A stretch of 17,180 nt of DNA from Flavobacteriales bacterium UBA3442 (GTDB lineage: Bacteria > Bacteroidota > Bacteroidia > Flavobacteriales > Schleiferiaceae): assembly GCA_002378565.1 (NCBI GenBank), contig DFSH01000054.1, positions 5,179-22,358 on the forward strand, written 5' to 3'. Below the pieces are notes generated by a model. The model was not told the origin of the DNA. It ran no database searches and saw only the letters and a list, made by a program, of their open reading frames with translations. Every line of letters begins with the position of its first letter. The stretch's first letter is position 1. The position numbers and the translations under genes were made by a program. Shown here in pieces: positions 7,973 through 16,712 of this stretch.

Positions 7973-8000
7973 TTGTTTCATTCTAGCCTTTTTATTTTTG
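7973..8000 (+). promoter_or_regulatory. Candidate promoter of the small T9SS cargo gene
   Basis: TTG (7973-7975), a 17-bp spacer and TATTTTTG (7993-8000) match the Bacteroidota TTG/TAnnTTTG pattern. An alternative -7 match, TATCTTTG (8007-8014), has no -33 partner. Either would give a leader of roughly 20-35 nt before ATG 8040. This promoter may also serve ruvA and sprA, because no terminator is seen in between. Confidence 0.55.
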
Positions 8001-8039
8001 TCGGCGTATCTTTGGGGCGCAAACTAATACACACTTGAA

Positions 8040-8738
8040 ATGAAGCCTTTTTTTTCCTTGCTTAGCTTATGTTTGTCCTTTGTCATGTATGGTCAGTCCT
8101 TGACATTGAATCATGTTGATACCCTTGTGGTTATCAATCCAAACTCTATGTCAGTGGGCGAGGGTCATATTGAGTTGCTTAACGTTGACACCATTGCGAA
8201 TGATTACTACTTAAAAATTGCCAGGGTTGGCAGTACCGGTTTGGTAGATTCCAATGCCTTCTGCTTTGACCTGTGTTACGGTGCGGGTACAGCCGCGAGC
8301 ATGGGAACAGTGAATATTGCATCAGGGGCAGTATCCTACGATTTCGCTGGGTATGCATATACCCGCAACAGCAACGTAGGCCTGGATACCATTTGGTACA
8401 CATTTTTCAACGCTTTGGACCCCAATGACAGCTTGCAAGTGCCTTTGGCCTTTTATTTTGACGCCACAGCTTCACAGAATGAATCAGTGAAGACAAGCGT
8501 TAGCATTTACCCCAATCCTGCAAGGGATGTGCTTTTTGTAAACTACCCAGCCATGAGTCTATCCTCACGATTGGTGTTGATTGACATGACGGGTCGTCGG
8601 GTTCGAAGCCAGGAACTGCTTCCCAACTCCGTGTCAAGTCGTTTGTCATTGCATGGCTTAAACCAAGGCATGTACTTGCTTGTCCGCCAATCGGAAGGCA
8701 AACAAGTAACCTTTGGAAAAGTTGCCATTCAGCCATAA
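8040..8738 (+). CDS. Small secreted protein with T9SS type A sorting domain
   Basis: A 232-residue protein of unknown function. It has a signal peptide (about 1-19, ending FVMYGQ), an N-terminal domain (about 20-145) of predicted beta strands, and a C-terminal sorting domain (about 153-232) with SIYPNPARDVLFV, LIDMTGRRV and LNQGMYLLV, the usual T9SS type A blocks. It should therefore be exported by SprA. The N-terminal domain contains FCFDLCYG with Cys75 and Cys79, a CX3C pair that could form a disulfide; I do not recognise the family. The gene ends 30 bp before ruvA with no convincing terminator, so a shared transcript with ruvA and sprA is plausible. The gene diverges from the larger T9SS protein gene across the repeat-rich promoter region. 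Confidence 0.85.
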   Translation: MKPFFSLLSLCLSFVMYGQSLTLNHVDTLVVINPNSMSVGEGHIELLNVDTIANDYYLKIARVGSTGLVDSNAFCFDLCYGAGTAASMGTVNIASGAVSYDFAGYAYTRNSNVGLDTIWYTFFNALDPNDSLQVPLAFYFDATASQNESVKTSVSIYPNPARDVLFVNYPAMSLSSRLVLIDMTGRRVRSQELLPNSVSSRLSLHGLNQGMYLLVRQSEGKQVTFGKVAIQP

Positions 8739-8768
8739 GAAATGCCCGACATGGGCGTTGAATAGATC

Positions 8769-9347
8769 ATGATTCACCACCTCAAAGGGACATTGATCGA
8801 AAAAAGTCCGTCCCATGCCATCATGGAATGTGCGGGCATAGGCTACTACCTTCATATCTCATTGACCACCTATGGCCAGATAGCTGATGGCGACATTCGC
8901 CTGTTTACCCATCCGGTTTACCGTGAAGACGCGCAGCTTCTGTATGGTTTTGCCACGACGGGTGAGCGCGATGTATTCCTCTTGCTGCTGAGTGTCTCTG
9001 GCGTCGGTGCCAATACTGCTCGCATGATATTGTCTGCTCTGACGCCATCAGAAACCGTCCAGACCATCGCAAGTGGTGACTCTGGATCCTTGCAGAAAAT
9101 CAAAGGCATAGGGGCAAAAACTGCCCAGCGAATCGTGGTGGATTTGCGCGACAAAATTGCCAGAGCCAATGTGTCTGAAAGCATGTCTGGAAGCACGGGT
9201 GGGTCATTGCGAATGGAATCTATCGAGGCCTTGATGGTGCTTGGGTTTTCCAGGCCAGCCGTTGAGAAAGTTGTAGCAAAGGTCATCGCAGAAGAGGAAG
9301 CCACAGAGCTTGAAGCAGTCATCAAATCTGTTTTGTCCAAGCTCTAA
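8769..9347 (+). CDS. ruvA: RuvA, Holliday junction-binding subunit
   Basis: DNA-binding subunit of the RuvAB branch-migration complex; tetramers clamp the four-way junction and load RuvB. The product is 192 residues, normal for the family. The N-terminal OB-fold domain (1-62) starts MIHHLKGTL and ends in QLLYGF. Two helix-hairpin-helix motifs follow: VSGVGANTA (76-84) and IKGIGAKTAQR (111-121). After a flexible linker (about 133-148), domain III (about 149-192) carries ALMVLGFSRPAVEKVV and would contact RuvB. The stop codon shares one base with the sprA start (TAATG, 9345-9349), implying coupled translation. It lies 30 bp behind the small T9SS cargo gene. Confidence 0.97.
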   Translation: MIHHLKGTLIEKSPSHAIMECAGIGYYLHISLTTYGQIADGDIRLFTHPVYREDAQLLYGFATTGERDVFLLLLSVSGVGANTARMILSALTPSETVQTIASGDSGSLQKIKGIGAKTAQRIVVDLRDKIARANVSESMSGSTGGSLRMESIEALMVLGFSRPAVEKVVAKVIAEEEATELEAVIKSVLSKL

Positions 9348-12300
9348 TGCAGAATCCATTCCTCTCCTTTTGCATCGCATGTCTTGCGGGGTTACTCTCT
9401 ACGGGGTTGCAAGCACAAGTTGTGGATAGCAGTGGCAACAATTCTTGGAATTTTCCAGGATTGAATGTGCCAAGCAATATCCACACGGAAGTGACCTATG
9501 ATCCAGTTACTGGAATGTACAAGCTGCAAAGATTCATTGGAAGTACAGCCTTTGGCGCCCCCACCTTCCTAACGGCTGCACAGTACCAGGCACAGGTTTA
9601 TGATAACCAAGAACTGGCAACTTGGCGCACCCGGTGGGCAGCAGGGTCAGCTGCTGATCAAAGAGAAGGACCAAGCATGGTGCCTGACATGACCATCAAT
9701 AATCCAGCCATCAAGGAGGTGTTTGGTAGTGATGAGTTGGATATCCGACCCCAGGGCTCAGCGCAATTGAAATTTGGCCTAAGGTATCAGCACATTGACA
9801 ATCCCATCGTTCCTGAGCGAAACAGGAAAACCTTGGCCTTTGATTTTGATCAAGACATGCAGATCAATGCGACAGGTAAGCTGGGGGATCGGCTGGATAT
9901 CAAATTGAACTATGACACCAAGGCAACCTTTGCCTTTGAAAACAAGATGAAACTCAACTTCACTGGCTTGGAGGATGACATTGTCAAGTCATTGGAAATG
10001 GGAGATGTGAGTCTGCCAACCGGGGGGAGTTTAATCACGGGCGCGCAGAGCTTGTTTGGTCTCAAAGGCAAATTCCAATTTGGCAATACCACGGTCACCA
10101 CGGTCATGGCTGAGCAACGAAGCCAAGGGCAAAGTTTGAATATTCAAGGCGGGGGAACCACGCAGGAATTTAGCATTGAAGCAGACAATTACGAGGCCAA
10201 CCGGCACTTTTTCATGTCGCATTATTTTCGTGATCACTATGAGGATTGGCTGAAAACCTTGCCAGTGATTCAGTCCCCCATCCAAATCACCAAGGTGGAG
10301 ATATGGTTGACCAACCGCAGAAGCACGCCCACACAGGTGAGAAACATTCTTGCCTTTTTGGACTTGGGGGAGGCGGAATCGCATGCCTGGCGTAGCACAT
10401 CAGCTGGCCGCAATGGCGAAGCTATTTTTCCAGCCCCAAGTGCCAGCAACCTGCCAGCCAACGGCAGCAATCGTTTGGCACCAGATGAGTTAACTCAACG
10501 CTTTTCCGGCATTCGTAACAATGCATCGTCGGGTTCCATCCTAAGCAGTGCAGGTTACGACCCCAATGTGGAGTATGCGGAGTTGAGCAATGCACGCAAA
10601 TTGTTGCCTAACGAATACAGCTTTCATCCACAGCTGGGATTCATCACCTTGAATATGGCACTCAATCAGGATGAAGTTCTTGCCATTGCCTACCAGTATA
10701 CCGCCAATGGACGGACCTACCAGGTGGGTGAATTTGCCAATGATGGCGTATTGGCGCCACAGGCTTTGGTTGTTAAGCTTTTGAAACACAGCACCCTTCA
10801 AGTGAAGTCTCCCATTTGGGATTTGATGATGAAGAATGTGTACAGTTTGAATGCTTACCAGTTGAGCCAAGAGGATTTCCGATTGGAAATCATGTATCGC
10901 AATGACGCAACAGGCATGCCCATCCCTTTCTTGCCAAAGTCTTCAGTGAAGGATCAACTGCTGGTGCAAGTCATGGGCCTTGATCGGGTGAATAGCAATG
11001 GCGATCCATTCCCGGATGGCTTGTTTGATTTCATTCCACAAGTCACGGTTTTGCCGCAGACTGGCCGCATCATCCTCCCTGTCTTGGAGCCATTTGGGTC
11101 CTCTTTAGCCAAGCATTTACCCACCCTAGCAGAGCGCAAACGCTATGTGTTCCAACAGCTCTATGATTCAACCTTGTTTCGCGCACAAGAGCAAACACAG
11201 TTGAATAAGTTTTTGATCAAGGGGCGCTACAAAGGTGGAGGGGGTTCGTTGATCCAGCTCAATGCCTTCAACATCCCAAGGGGTTCGATCAATGTCACCG
11301 CTGGTGGCCGCAAGTTGATGGAAAACCAGGATTACACCGTAGACTATGCCTTGGGGCAAGTGCGCATCCTCAATGAAAGTTTGATGTCTAGCGGGATGCC
11401 AATCAAGGTCAATTTTGAAAACAACAGCATGTTCAACATGCAGGCAAAGACTTTTGCTGGCACCACTGTTGAGCATCGTTTGTCCAAAGACTGGGTCGTT
11501 GGGGGTTCTCTGCTCAGGCTGTCTGAACGCCCTCTGACTCAAAAGGTCAATGCAGGGGACGAGCCTATTTCTAATCGCATTTGGGGCTTGAACAGCACAT
11601 TCAATCAGGATTTGCCTTCGTTAACCCGCGCCCTTGATGCCTTGCCCTTTGTGTCGACCAATGCCCCATCCAAGGTGCAGCTCACGGCAGAATTTGCTCA
11701 ATTGCTGCCAGGGTCTCCCCGCGGAATCAAAATCAATGGTGAAGCCACGACGTACTTGGATGATTTTGAGAACAGTCAGATGACCATTGATTTAAGAGGA
11801 ACCACCACTTGGCACATTGCCTCCACACCGGAAGGCTTGTTAAGGTACCCTGAGGCATCACTGATGAATGATTGGGCTTCCAACGCCAACCGGGGCCGGT
11901 TGAGTTGGTACATCGTGGACCCTAGCTTTTATGCCTCAAATGGACAGACGCCACAAAATATCCGTAACGATCCATCCATCACCTCAGATCATAAGCAGCG
12001 CATGGTCCCCTTGTCGGAAGTCTTTCCCAACATCCCCCTGCAGCCCGGCATGGCACGCAACATCGCCATGTTTGATGTCCAGTTTGATCCAACTGAGCGC
12101 GGTGCCTACAACTTTGATGTCAATGGATTTCCGGGACTTTCTTCGGGTATTGCATCCGATGGATCACTGAACAACCCTGCTTCCCGATGGGGTGGGTTGA
12201 TGCGTCAATTGACCATCAATAATTTTGAGGAGCAGAACATTGAGTTCATTCAGTTTTGGGTCATGGACCCCTTCTTGGATGACCCGTCAGCGCCAGGGGG

Positions 12301-15300
12301 AGATCTGGTGTTCCACTTAGGCAACCTATCTGAGGATATACTCAAGGATGGAAGGCAGAGCTTTGAGCATGGCCTCAATCCACAAGGCCTGCTCATGGAT
12401 GTCGATTCTTCAGTATGGGGATACACCTCTCGCTACCAACCTGTGACAACATCTTTTGACAACGATCCCAGTGCACGCAGCTACCAGGATGTAGGATTGG
12501 ATGGCCTCAATGATCAAGATGAACAGCGTTGGCTTGGCAGTGCTGGGCAGGGTTACCTGAGCCAATTAAACACCGCCTTTGGCGCCTCATCAGCTGCTTA
12601 TGTGAGCGCTTCTGCAGATCCAGCAGCTGACAACTTCACCTACTACCGAGGTGAAGCCTTGGATCAAGCCAGTGCTGATATTTTGCAGCGATACCGTTAT
12701 TGGAATAACCCTGACGGCAACTCTCAAACCACCTTGATCAATGGCTTGCCGGCGACCTACACCAACCTGCCAGACAGAGAGGATGTGAACCAGGATAACA
12801 CGTTGAACAAGGCAGAGCAGTATTTCCAGTACACCATCTCAATGCGACCCCAGGATCTAGTGATTGGGCAAAATAATGTTTCAGACATTTACGAAACCAC
12901 GACGGATTTGCTGCCAGATAACACCCGTAAACCGGTGAGATGGATCCAATTCAAGATCCCTGTTTTCGCGCCAGATCGACGCGTTAATGGAGCTTCCGAT
13001 TTTCGATCACTTCGCTTTTTGCGCATGGTATTGCAGCAGTGGCAAGAACCAGTCGTGATGCGATTTGCCCGTTTGGAACTCGTTCGTGGTGAATGGCGCC
13101 GTTACCGCTTTTCCTTGGAAGCGTCCAGGGAGTTGATCCCCGTGGACCAGAATGACGGCACCACCTTTTCTGTCAATGCAGTGAACCTGGAAGAAAATGG
13201 CGGTCGTCAGCCCATTCCTTACATGTTGCCGCCGGGTATTAATCGGGAAGTGCTGCTTGGTAATACGTCATTGGTGCAGCAGAATGAGCAATCGCTAAGC
13301 ATGGATGTATGCAACCTTCGCGATGGCGATGCCCGGGCTGTTTTCAAAAACACATCGATTGATATGCGGATGAACAAGCGACTGAAGTTGTTCACTCATG
13401 TCGAATCTACCGTACAAACAGAGCCCGTTTTGGATGGGGATTTGCATTTGTTCATTCGCCTTGGCAATGACTACAATTTGAATTACTATGAATTTGAAAT
13501 TCCCTTGCAGGTGACGGCTTGGGGGGAGAAGGATCCAGGGTTGATTTGGCCAGAGGGTAACATGATTGATCTTCCTTTTTCGTGGCTAACAGAGTTGAAA
13601 TTGGCAAGAAATGCAGCCATGGTCAACAACCCCAATGTCTCCTCGAGCATTCCCTATGAACTCATTAAGGATGAGGGTATTGTACGGGTGGTGGGCTCGC
13701 CCAATTTAGGCGATGTACGAACGGTGTTGATTGGCGTAAGGAACCCGAAGAAGCGCAGCACAATAGATGGCGATGATGGCCTGAGCAAATGCGCAGAAAT
13801 TTGGATCAATGAGCTTCGCATGGTGGAATTTGATAACCGAGGTGGCATGGCTGCCCTGGCTCGTGGCACGGTTCAGTTGGCAGATTTAGGCCAAATTGCC
13901 CTCTCTGGGGCCATGTCTACACCGGGCTTCGGTTCATTGGAAATGAACCCACAGGAACGGAATAAATTCACCGCAGCTTCTTACGATTTCCAGACGCAAC
14001 TGGACCTCGATAAATTCATCCCTGGTCGAAGCCGTTGGCGGTTCCCAATGTTCATCAACCATTCACAGGATTGGAAAACACCCTTGTTCAACCCGTTGAG
14101 CCCAGATGTGGAAATGGATCGTTCATTGGCAAATCTGAGCGATGGCATTGAACGCGACTCCTTGCGTGGCATGGTCAGCGATTTCACCCAGCGGCGTGGC
14201 ATCAACTTCACCAATATCCACTTAGCCAGGGGCGGAGGCAACAGCAACACCCAAGGCCGTCAGCGAAGCCCAGTATCGAGTGAATTGGGCAGGCGGGCTA
14301 GTCCAGGAGCTAAATCAGGCACAGCCAAGCCCAAACCATGGGATCTTGAAAACCTGAGTGCTACCTATGCATACAATGAAATCGTCCGGCGCGACGTGAA
14401 TACCATCCAGGATCGCAGGGATGCCTACAGAGGGAATTTGGCTTACAATTATCAGCGAATCCCCTTAAACATTGCGCCATTCAAGGGAATCAAGAACAAG
14501 AATTTAAGTTTGATCAGAGACATGAATCTCAACCTGACACCCTCACGGGTGAGCGCCAGGGCAGAGGTGAATCGGGTGGTTCAGGTGATGCAAATGCGCA
14601 ATATTGACAACCCAAAATTCCAGTTGCCAACGACCTATGCAAAAAGCATGACCATGGACCGCAATTACAATTTGGTGTGGGATTTAAGCAAAAACTTCAA
14701 ATTGGATTACACTGGTCGCATGCGTGTCAGGGTTGATGAGTTGCCCGGACCTGCTGGTGTGGATAGCATTGACACGTACCTCTTGAATAACCTGATGGCA
14801 GGCGGCAGGCCAATAGAGTACCATCACCATGTGAATGCGTCATGGCCGTTACCAATTAATAAAATCCCTTATTTGGAGTTCGTGCAAATGCAGCTTCGGT
14901 ACCAAACAGATTTTGATTGGAACGCGCAACCATTGCTTGCTGCAATTCAGCAAATTGACTCCTTGGATTATGGTAACACAATTGAGAATTCTGGAAAATG
15001 GACGGCTTCAGCTAACCTAAATTTTAACACCTTTTACAACAAGTTCCCCTTCTATAAAAAGATGAAGCAGTCTAGCAGTAAAAGAGGTGGCAAAAGTCTA
15101 CGGGCTGGGGATCGGCCCCCAGCAGGGGAGGTTTCTCAAAATAGGAAGCCTGTCAAAAAGGAAGAGGAGAGTATGGCGCCTTGGGTGAAAACCCTTGTGG
15201 TGACATCCTTGGATTTAATCACCATGGTCAAATCAATCAATGTTTCTAGTAGCCTGAATACAGGCAGCCTGCTGCCAGGATTTAATCCCTTGCCGGTGGT

Positions 15301-16639
15301 TGGCGGATTGAACCCTTCTAAAGGTATGTCTCCAGGCTTGGACTATGTGATTGGCATGCCAGTCAATATTCGCCAGAGGTCAGCTGAAAATGGTTGGATG
15401 GTTGACAACAGCAGTCAGCCAAATCGTGCCAGATCCACCTTGACAAGAACCCTGAATGCACGGGCTCAGGTTGAGCCGGTCAAGGACATGCGAATCACCC
15501 TGACAGCTCAGCAAAACTATGGCAACATGGAAAGCAGCACTTTCAGGTATTCGGATGGTTTGGGTGCTGACAGTAGCCTGACCAATGGACCTGGGTACTA
15601 TGAGTTCAGCCCCATGAACTCGGAAACTTTTTCAACCTCTTGGCTTGCTTGGTCAACAGCTTTTGAGACGTCTGAGTCGCCCGATTACGATTCAGATGCT
15701 TACCAGCAATTCCTGTCCAATCGATTGGGCATTTCCAATGCATTTGGTGATCGGCAGCTGGGCTTGGATCCATCGTATAGCAAGGATTTCATTTCAGACC
15801 CCGATTCGTCTCGCTATGGCTACAATGGCTTCTCTGTCTTGCAGTCTGAAGTGCTCTTCAAAAGCTTTTTGATGGCCTATGGTGATGGACAAATCATGGA
15901 TGCCGGAGAGGTCAATTTGCAATCCTTGCTTCCGATCCCAAACTGGCGTGTGAATTATACGGGGTTGATGCGCCTAAAGCCTATCCGCAAGCGATTCACC
16001 GCCTTCAACATGACTCATGGGTACACCAATACATTGACCATAGCCGGCGTGCAAACCAACATGCTTCGTTTGCAGAAGATGCAGGATAAGCCAAGTCAAC
16101 CCTTCCCCATCGATGCCAATGGTGACATTTTAGCCAACCGACAGATTGGTCAAATGACCATGACAGAGGCATTTTCTCCATTGATTGGGGTGGATGTTCG
16201 CACAAAGACCAATGCGTCCTTCAAACTTGAAATTGGTAAAAATCGACAGGTTGCGATGTCCCTAGCTAACAACCAAATCACTGAAAGTAAAGCCTATGAC
16301 ATGACCGTGGGGGTGGGTTACATTGTGCGCGATCTTAAATTCACCTTGGTGGATCAAGAGGGTCAACGCACAAACATTCAAAGCAACTTGGAGCTGAAAC
16401 TGGATGTTCGGGTATCTGACAATCAGACCGTGATTCGCCGCATCTATGAGAACTTCAACCAGCCAACTGCAGGTCAACGCAGGACCACGGTTAAATTCAC
16501 GGCTGACTACCGACTGAGCCGTCGCCTCACAGCACAGTATTATTTTGACCAGACCATCAGCACCTTCAAAACGTCCATGGCCTTCCCTACAAACCAATGG
16601 CAGTCTGGTATTGCCTTCAGGTTAAACCTTGGCAATTGA
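9347..16639 (+). CDS. sprA: SprA (Sov), type IX secretion outer-membrane translocon
   Basis: The very large outer-membrane beta-barrel through which T9SS substrates leave the periplasm; also required for gliding where that occurs. The product is 2430 residues, close to known SprA/Sov proteins at about 2400-2500. It has a signal peptide (1-23, ending GLQAQ). Recognisable family blocks are TYLDDFENSQMTIDLRGT, where strand-rich sequence passes into the central domain; DVGLDGLNDQDEQ (1048-1060); DVNQDNTLNKAE (1146-1157), an EF-hand/dockerin-like acidic loop; and EIWINELRMVEFDNRGG. The C-terminal half consists of alternating amphipathic strands ending in FRLNLGN. Two hydrophilic low-complexity stretches, about 1628-1664 and 1904-1942, interrupt the strand pattern and are probably loops. 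The start overlaps ruvA by one base. No frameshift or truncation is visible. Likely cargos are encoded at 5895-7859 and 8040-8738. Confidence 0.96.
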   Translation: MQNPFLSFCIACLAGLLSTGLQAQVVDSSGNNSWNFPGLNVPSNIHTEVTYDPVTGMYKLQRFIGSTAFGAPTFLTAAQYQAQVYDNQELATWRTRWAAGSAADQREGPSMVPDMTINNPAIKEVFGSDELDIRPQGSAQLKFGLRYQHIDNPIVPERNRKTLAFDFDQDMQINATGKLGDRLDIKLNYDTKATFAFENKMKLNFTGLEDDIVKSLEMGDVSLPTGGSLITGAQSLFGLKGKFQFGNTTVTTVMAEQRSQGQSLNIQGGGTTQEFSIEADNYEANRHFFMSHYFRDHYEDWLKTLPVIQSPIQITKVEIWLTNRRSTPTQVRNILAFLDLGEAESHAWRSTSAGRNGEAIFPAPSASNLPANGSNRLAPDELTQRFSGIRNNASSGSILSSAGYDPNVEYAELSNARKLLPNEYSFHPQLGFITLNMALNQDEVLAIAYQYTANGRTYQVGEFANDGVLAPQALVVKLLKHSTLQVKSPIWDLMMKNVYSLNAYQLSQEDFRLEIMYRNDATGMPIPFLPKSSVKDQLLVQVMGLDRVNSNGDPFPDGLFDFIPQVTVLPQTGRIILPVLEPFGSSLAKHLPTLAERKRYVFQQLYDSTLFRAQEQTQLNKFLIKGRYKGGGGSLIQLNAFNIPRGSINVTAGGRKLMENQDYTVDYALGQVRILNESLMSSGMPIKVNFENNSMFNMQAKTFAGTTVEHRLSKDWVVGGSLLRLSERPLTQKVNAGDEPISNRIWGLNSTFNQDLPSLTRALDALPFVSTNAPSKVQLTAEFAQLLPGSPRGIKINGEATTYLDDFENSQMTIDLRGTTTWHIASTPEGLLRYPEASLMNDWASNANRGRLSWYIVDPSFYASNGQTPQNIRNDPSITSDHKQRMVPLSEVFPNIPLQPGMARNIAMFDVQFDPTERGAYNFDVNGFPGLSSGIASDGSLNNPASRWGGLMRQLTINNFEEQNIEFIQFWVMDPFLDDPSAPGGDLVFHLGNLSEDILKDGRQSFEHGLNPQGLLMDVDSSVWGYTSRYQPVTTSFDNDPSARSYQDVGLDGLNDQDEQRWLGSAGQGYLSQLNTAFGASSAAYVSASADPAADNFTYYRGEALDQASADILQRYRYWNNPDGNSQTTLINGLPATYTNLPDREDVNQDNTLNKAEQYFQYTISMRPQDLVIGQNNVSDIYETTTDLLPDNTRKPVRWIQFKIPVFAPDRRVNGASDFRSLRFLRMVLQQWQEPVVMRFARLELVRGEWRRYRFSLEASRELIPVDQNDGTTFSVNAVNLEENGGRQPIPYMLPPGINREVLLGNTSLVQQNEQSLSMDVCNLRDGDARAVFKNTSIDMRMNKRLKLFTHVESTVQTEPVLDGDLHLFIRLGNDYNLNYYEFEIPLQVTAWGEKDPGLIWPEGNMIDLPFSWLTELKLARNAAMVNNPNVSSSIPYELIKDEGIVRVVGSPNLGDVRTVLIGVRNPKKRSTIDGDDGLSKCAEIWINELRMVEFDNRGGMAALARGTVQLADLGQIALSGAMSTPGFGSLEMNPQERNKFTAASYDFQTQLDLDKFIPGRSRWRFPMFINHSQDWKTPLFNPLSPDVEMDRSLANLSDGIERDSLRGMVSDFTQRRGINFTNIHLARGGGNSNTQGRQRSPVSSELGRRASPGAKSGTAKPKPWDLENLSATYAYNEIVRRDVNTIQDRRDAYRGNLAYNYQRIPLNIAPFKGIKNKNLSLIRDMNLNLTPSRVSARAEVNRVVQVMQMRNIDNPKFQLPTTYAKSMTMDRNYNLVWDLSKNFKLDYTGRMRVRVDELPGPAGVDSIDTYLLNNLMAGGRPIEYHHHVNASWPLPINKIPYLEFVQMQLRYQTDFDWNAQPLLAAIQQIDSLDYGNTIENSGKWTASANLNFNTFYNKFPFYKKMKQSSSKRGGKSLRAGDRPPAGEVSQNRKPVKKEEESMAPWVKTLVVTSLDLITMVKSINVSSSLNTGSLLPGFNPLPVVGGLNPSKGMSPGLDYVIGMPVNIRQRSAENGWMVDNSSQPNRARSTLTRTLNARAQVEPVKDMRITLTAQQNYGNMESSTFRYSDGLGADSSLTNGPGYYEFSPMNSETFSTSWLAWSTAFETSESPDYDSDAYQQFLSNRLGISNAFGDRQLGLDPSYSKDFISDPDSSRYGYNGFSVLQSEVLFKSFLMAYGDGQIMDAGEVNLQSLLPIPNWRVNYTGLMRLKPIRKRFTAFNMTHGYTNTLTIAGVQTNMLRLQKMQDKPSQPFPIDANGDILANRQIGQMTMTEAFSPLIGVDVRTKTNASFKLEIGKNRQVAMSLANNQITESKAYDMTVGVGYIVRDLKFTLVDQEGQRTNIQSNLELKLDVRVSDNQTVIRRIYENFNQPTAGQRRTTVKFTADYRLSRRLTAQYYFDQTISTFKTSMAFPTNQWQSGIAFRLNLGN

Positions 16640-16687
16640 TTGCAATGAAGGAATTCCCCATGGCTTTTTTATTGGGGACATCCAACT

Positions 16688-16695
16688 TATTTTTG
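16688..16695 (+). promoter_or_regulatory. Candidate -7 element for gcvH
   Basis: TATTTTTG fully matches TAnnTTTG and lies 17 bp before the gcvH ATG, so the leader would be very short. The nearest TTG (16672-16674) is only 13 bp upstream, closer than usual. It supports separate expression of gcvH from sprA but is only moderately convincing. Confidence 0.4.
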
Positions 16696-16712
16696 ACAAA
16701 AATTTCAGCACC

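Larger units (their letters stand above)
7884..8004. repeat. Nested inverted repeats in the divergent intergenic region
   Basis: Two perfect inverted pairs surround the centre of the 180-bp gap. The outer arms are CCGACAAA (7884-7891) and TTTGTCGG (7997-8004). The inner arms are AGGCTAGAA (7902-7910) and TTCTAGCCT (7981-7989). As a result each divergent gene reads TTCTAGCCT, 7 or 10 nt, then TTTGTCGG towards its own start, with the TTTG forming part of a -7 match. This suggests matched promoters with shared control. It is directly visible in the sequence; the function is inferred. Confidence 0.7.

Noticed and set aside
8742..8757. Small hairpin GCCC-GACAT-GGGC between the cargo gene and ruvA
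   Set aside because: The stem is only 4 bp and there is no T-run, so it is not convincing as a terminator.
8918..9340. Open frame of 140 codons on the minus strand, antisense to ruvA
   Set aside because: It is fully covered by ruvA, shows low-complexity Ser/Ala composition and has no supporting motif or promoter.
16656..16677. Possible terminator after sprA (CCCCA ... TGGGG around a T-rich loop)
   Set aside because: The T-run lies in the loop rather than after the stem, and the stem is only 5 bp.
16629..16712. 28-codon N-terminal extension of gcvH
   Set aside because: H proteins start close to the YTQDHEW block; the extension overlaps sprA and contains the likely promoter element.
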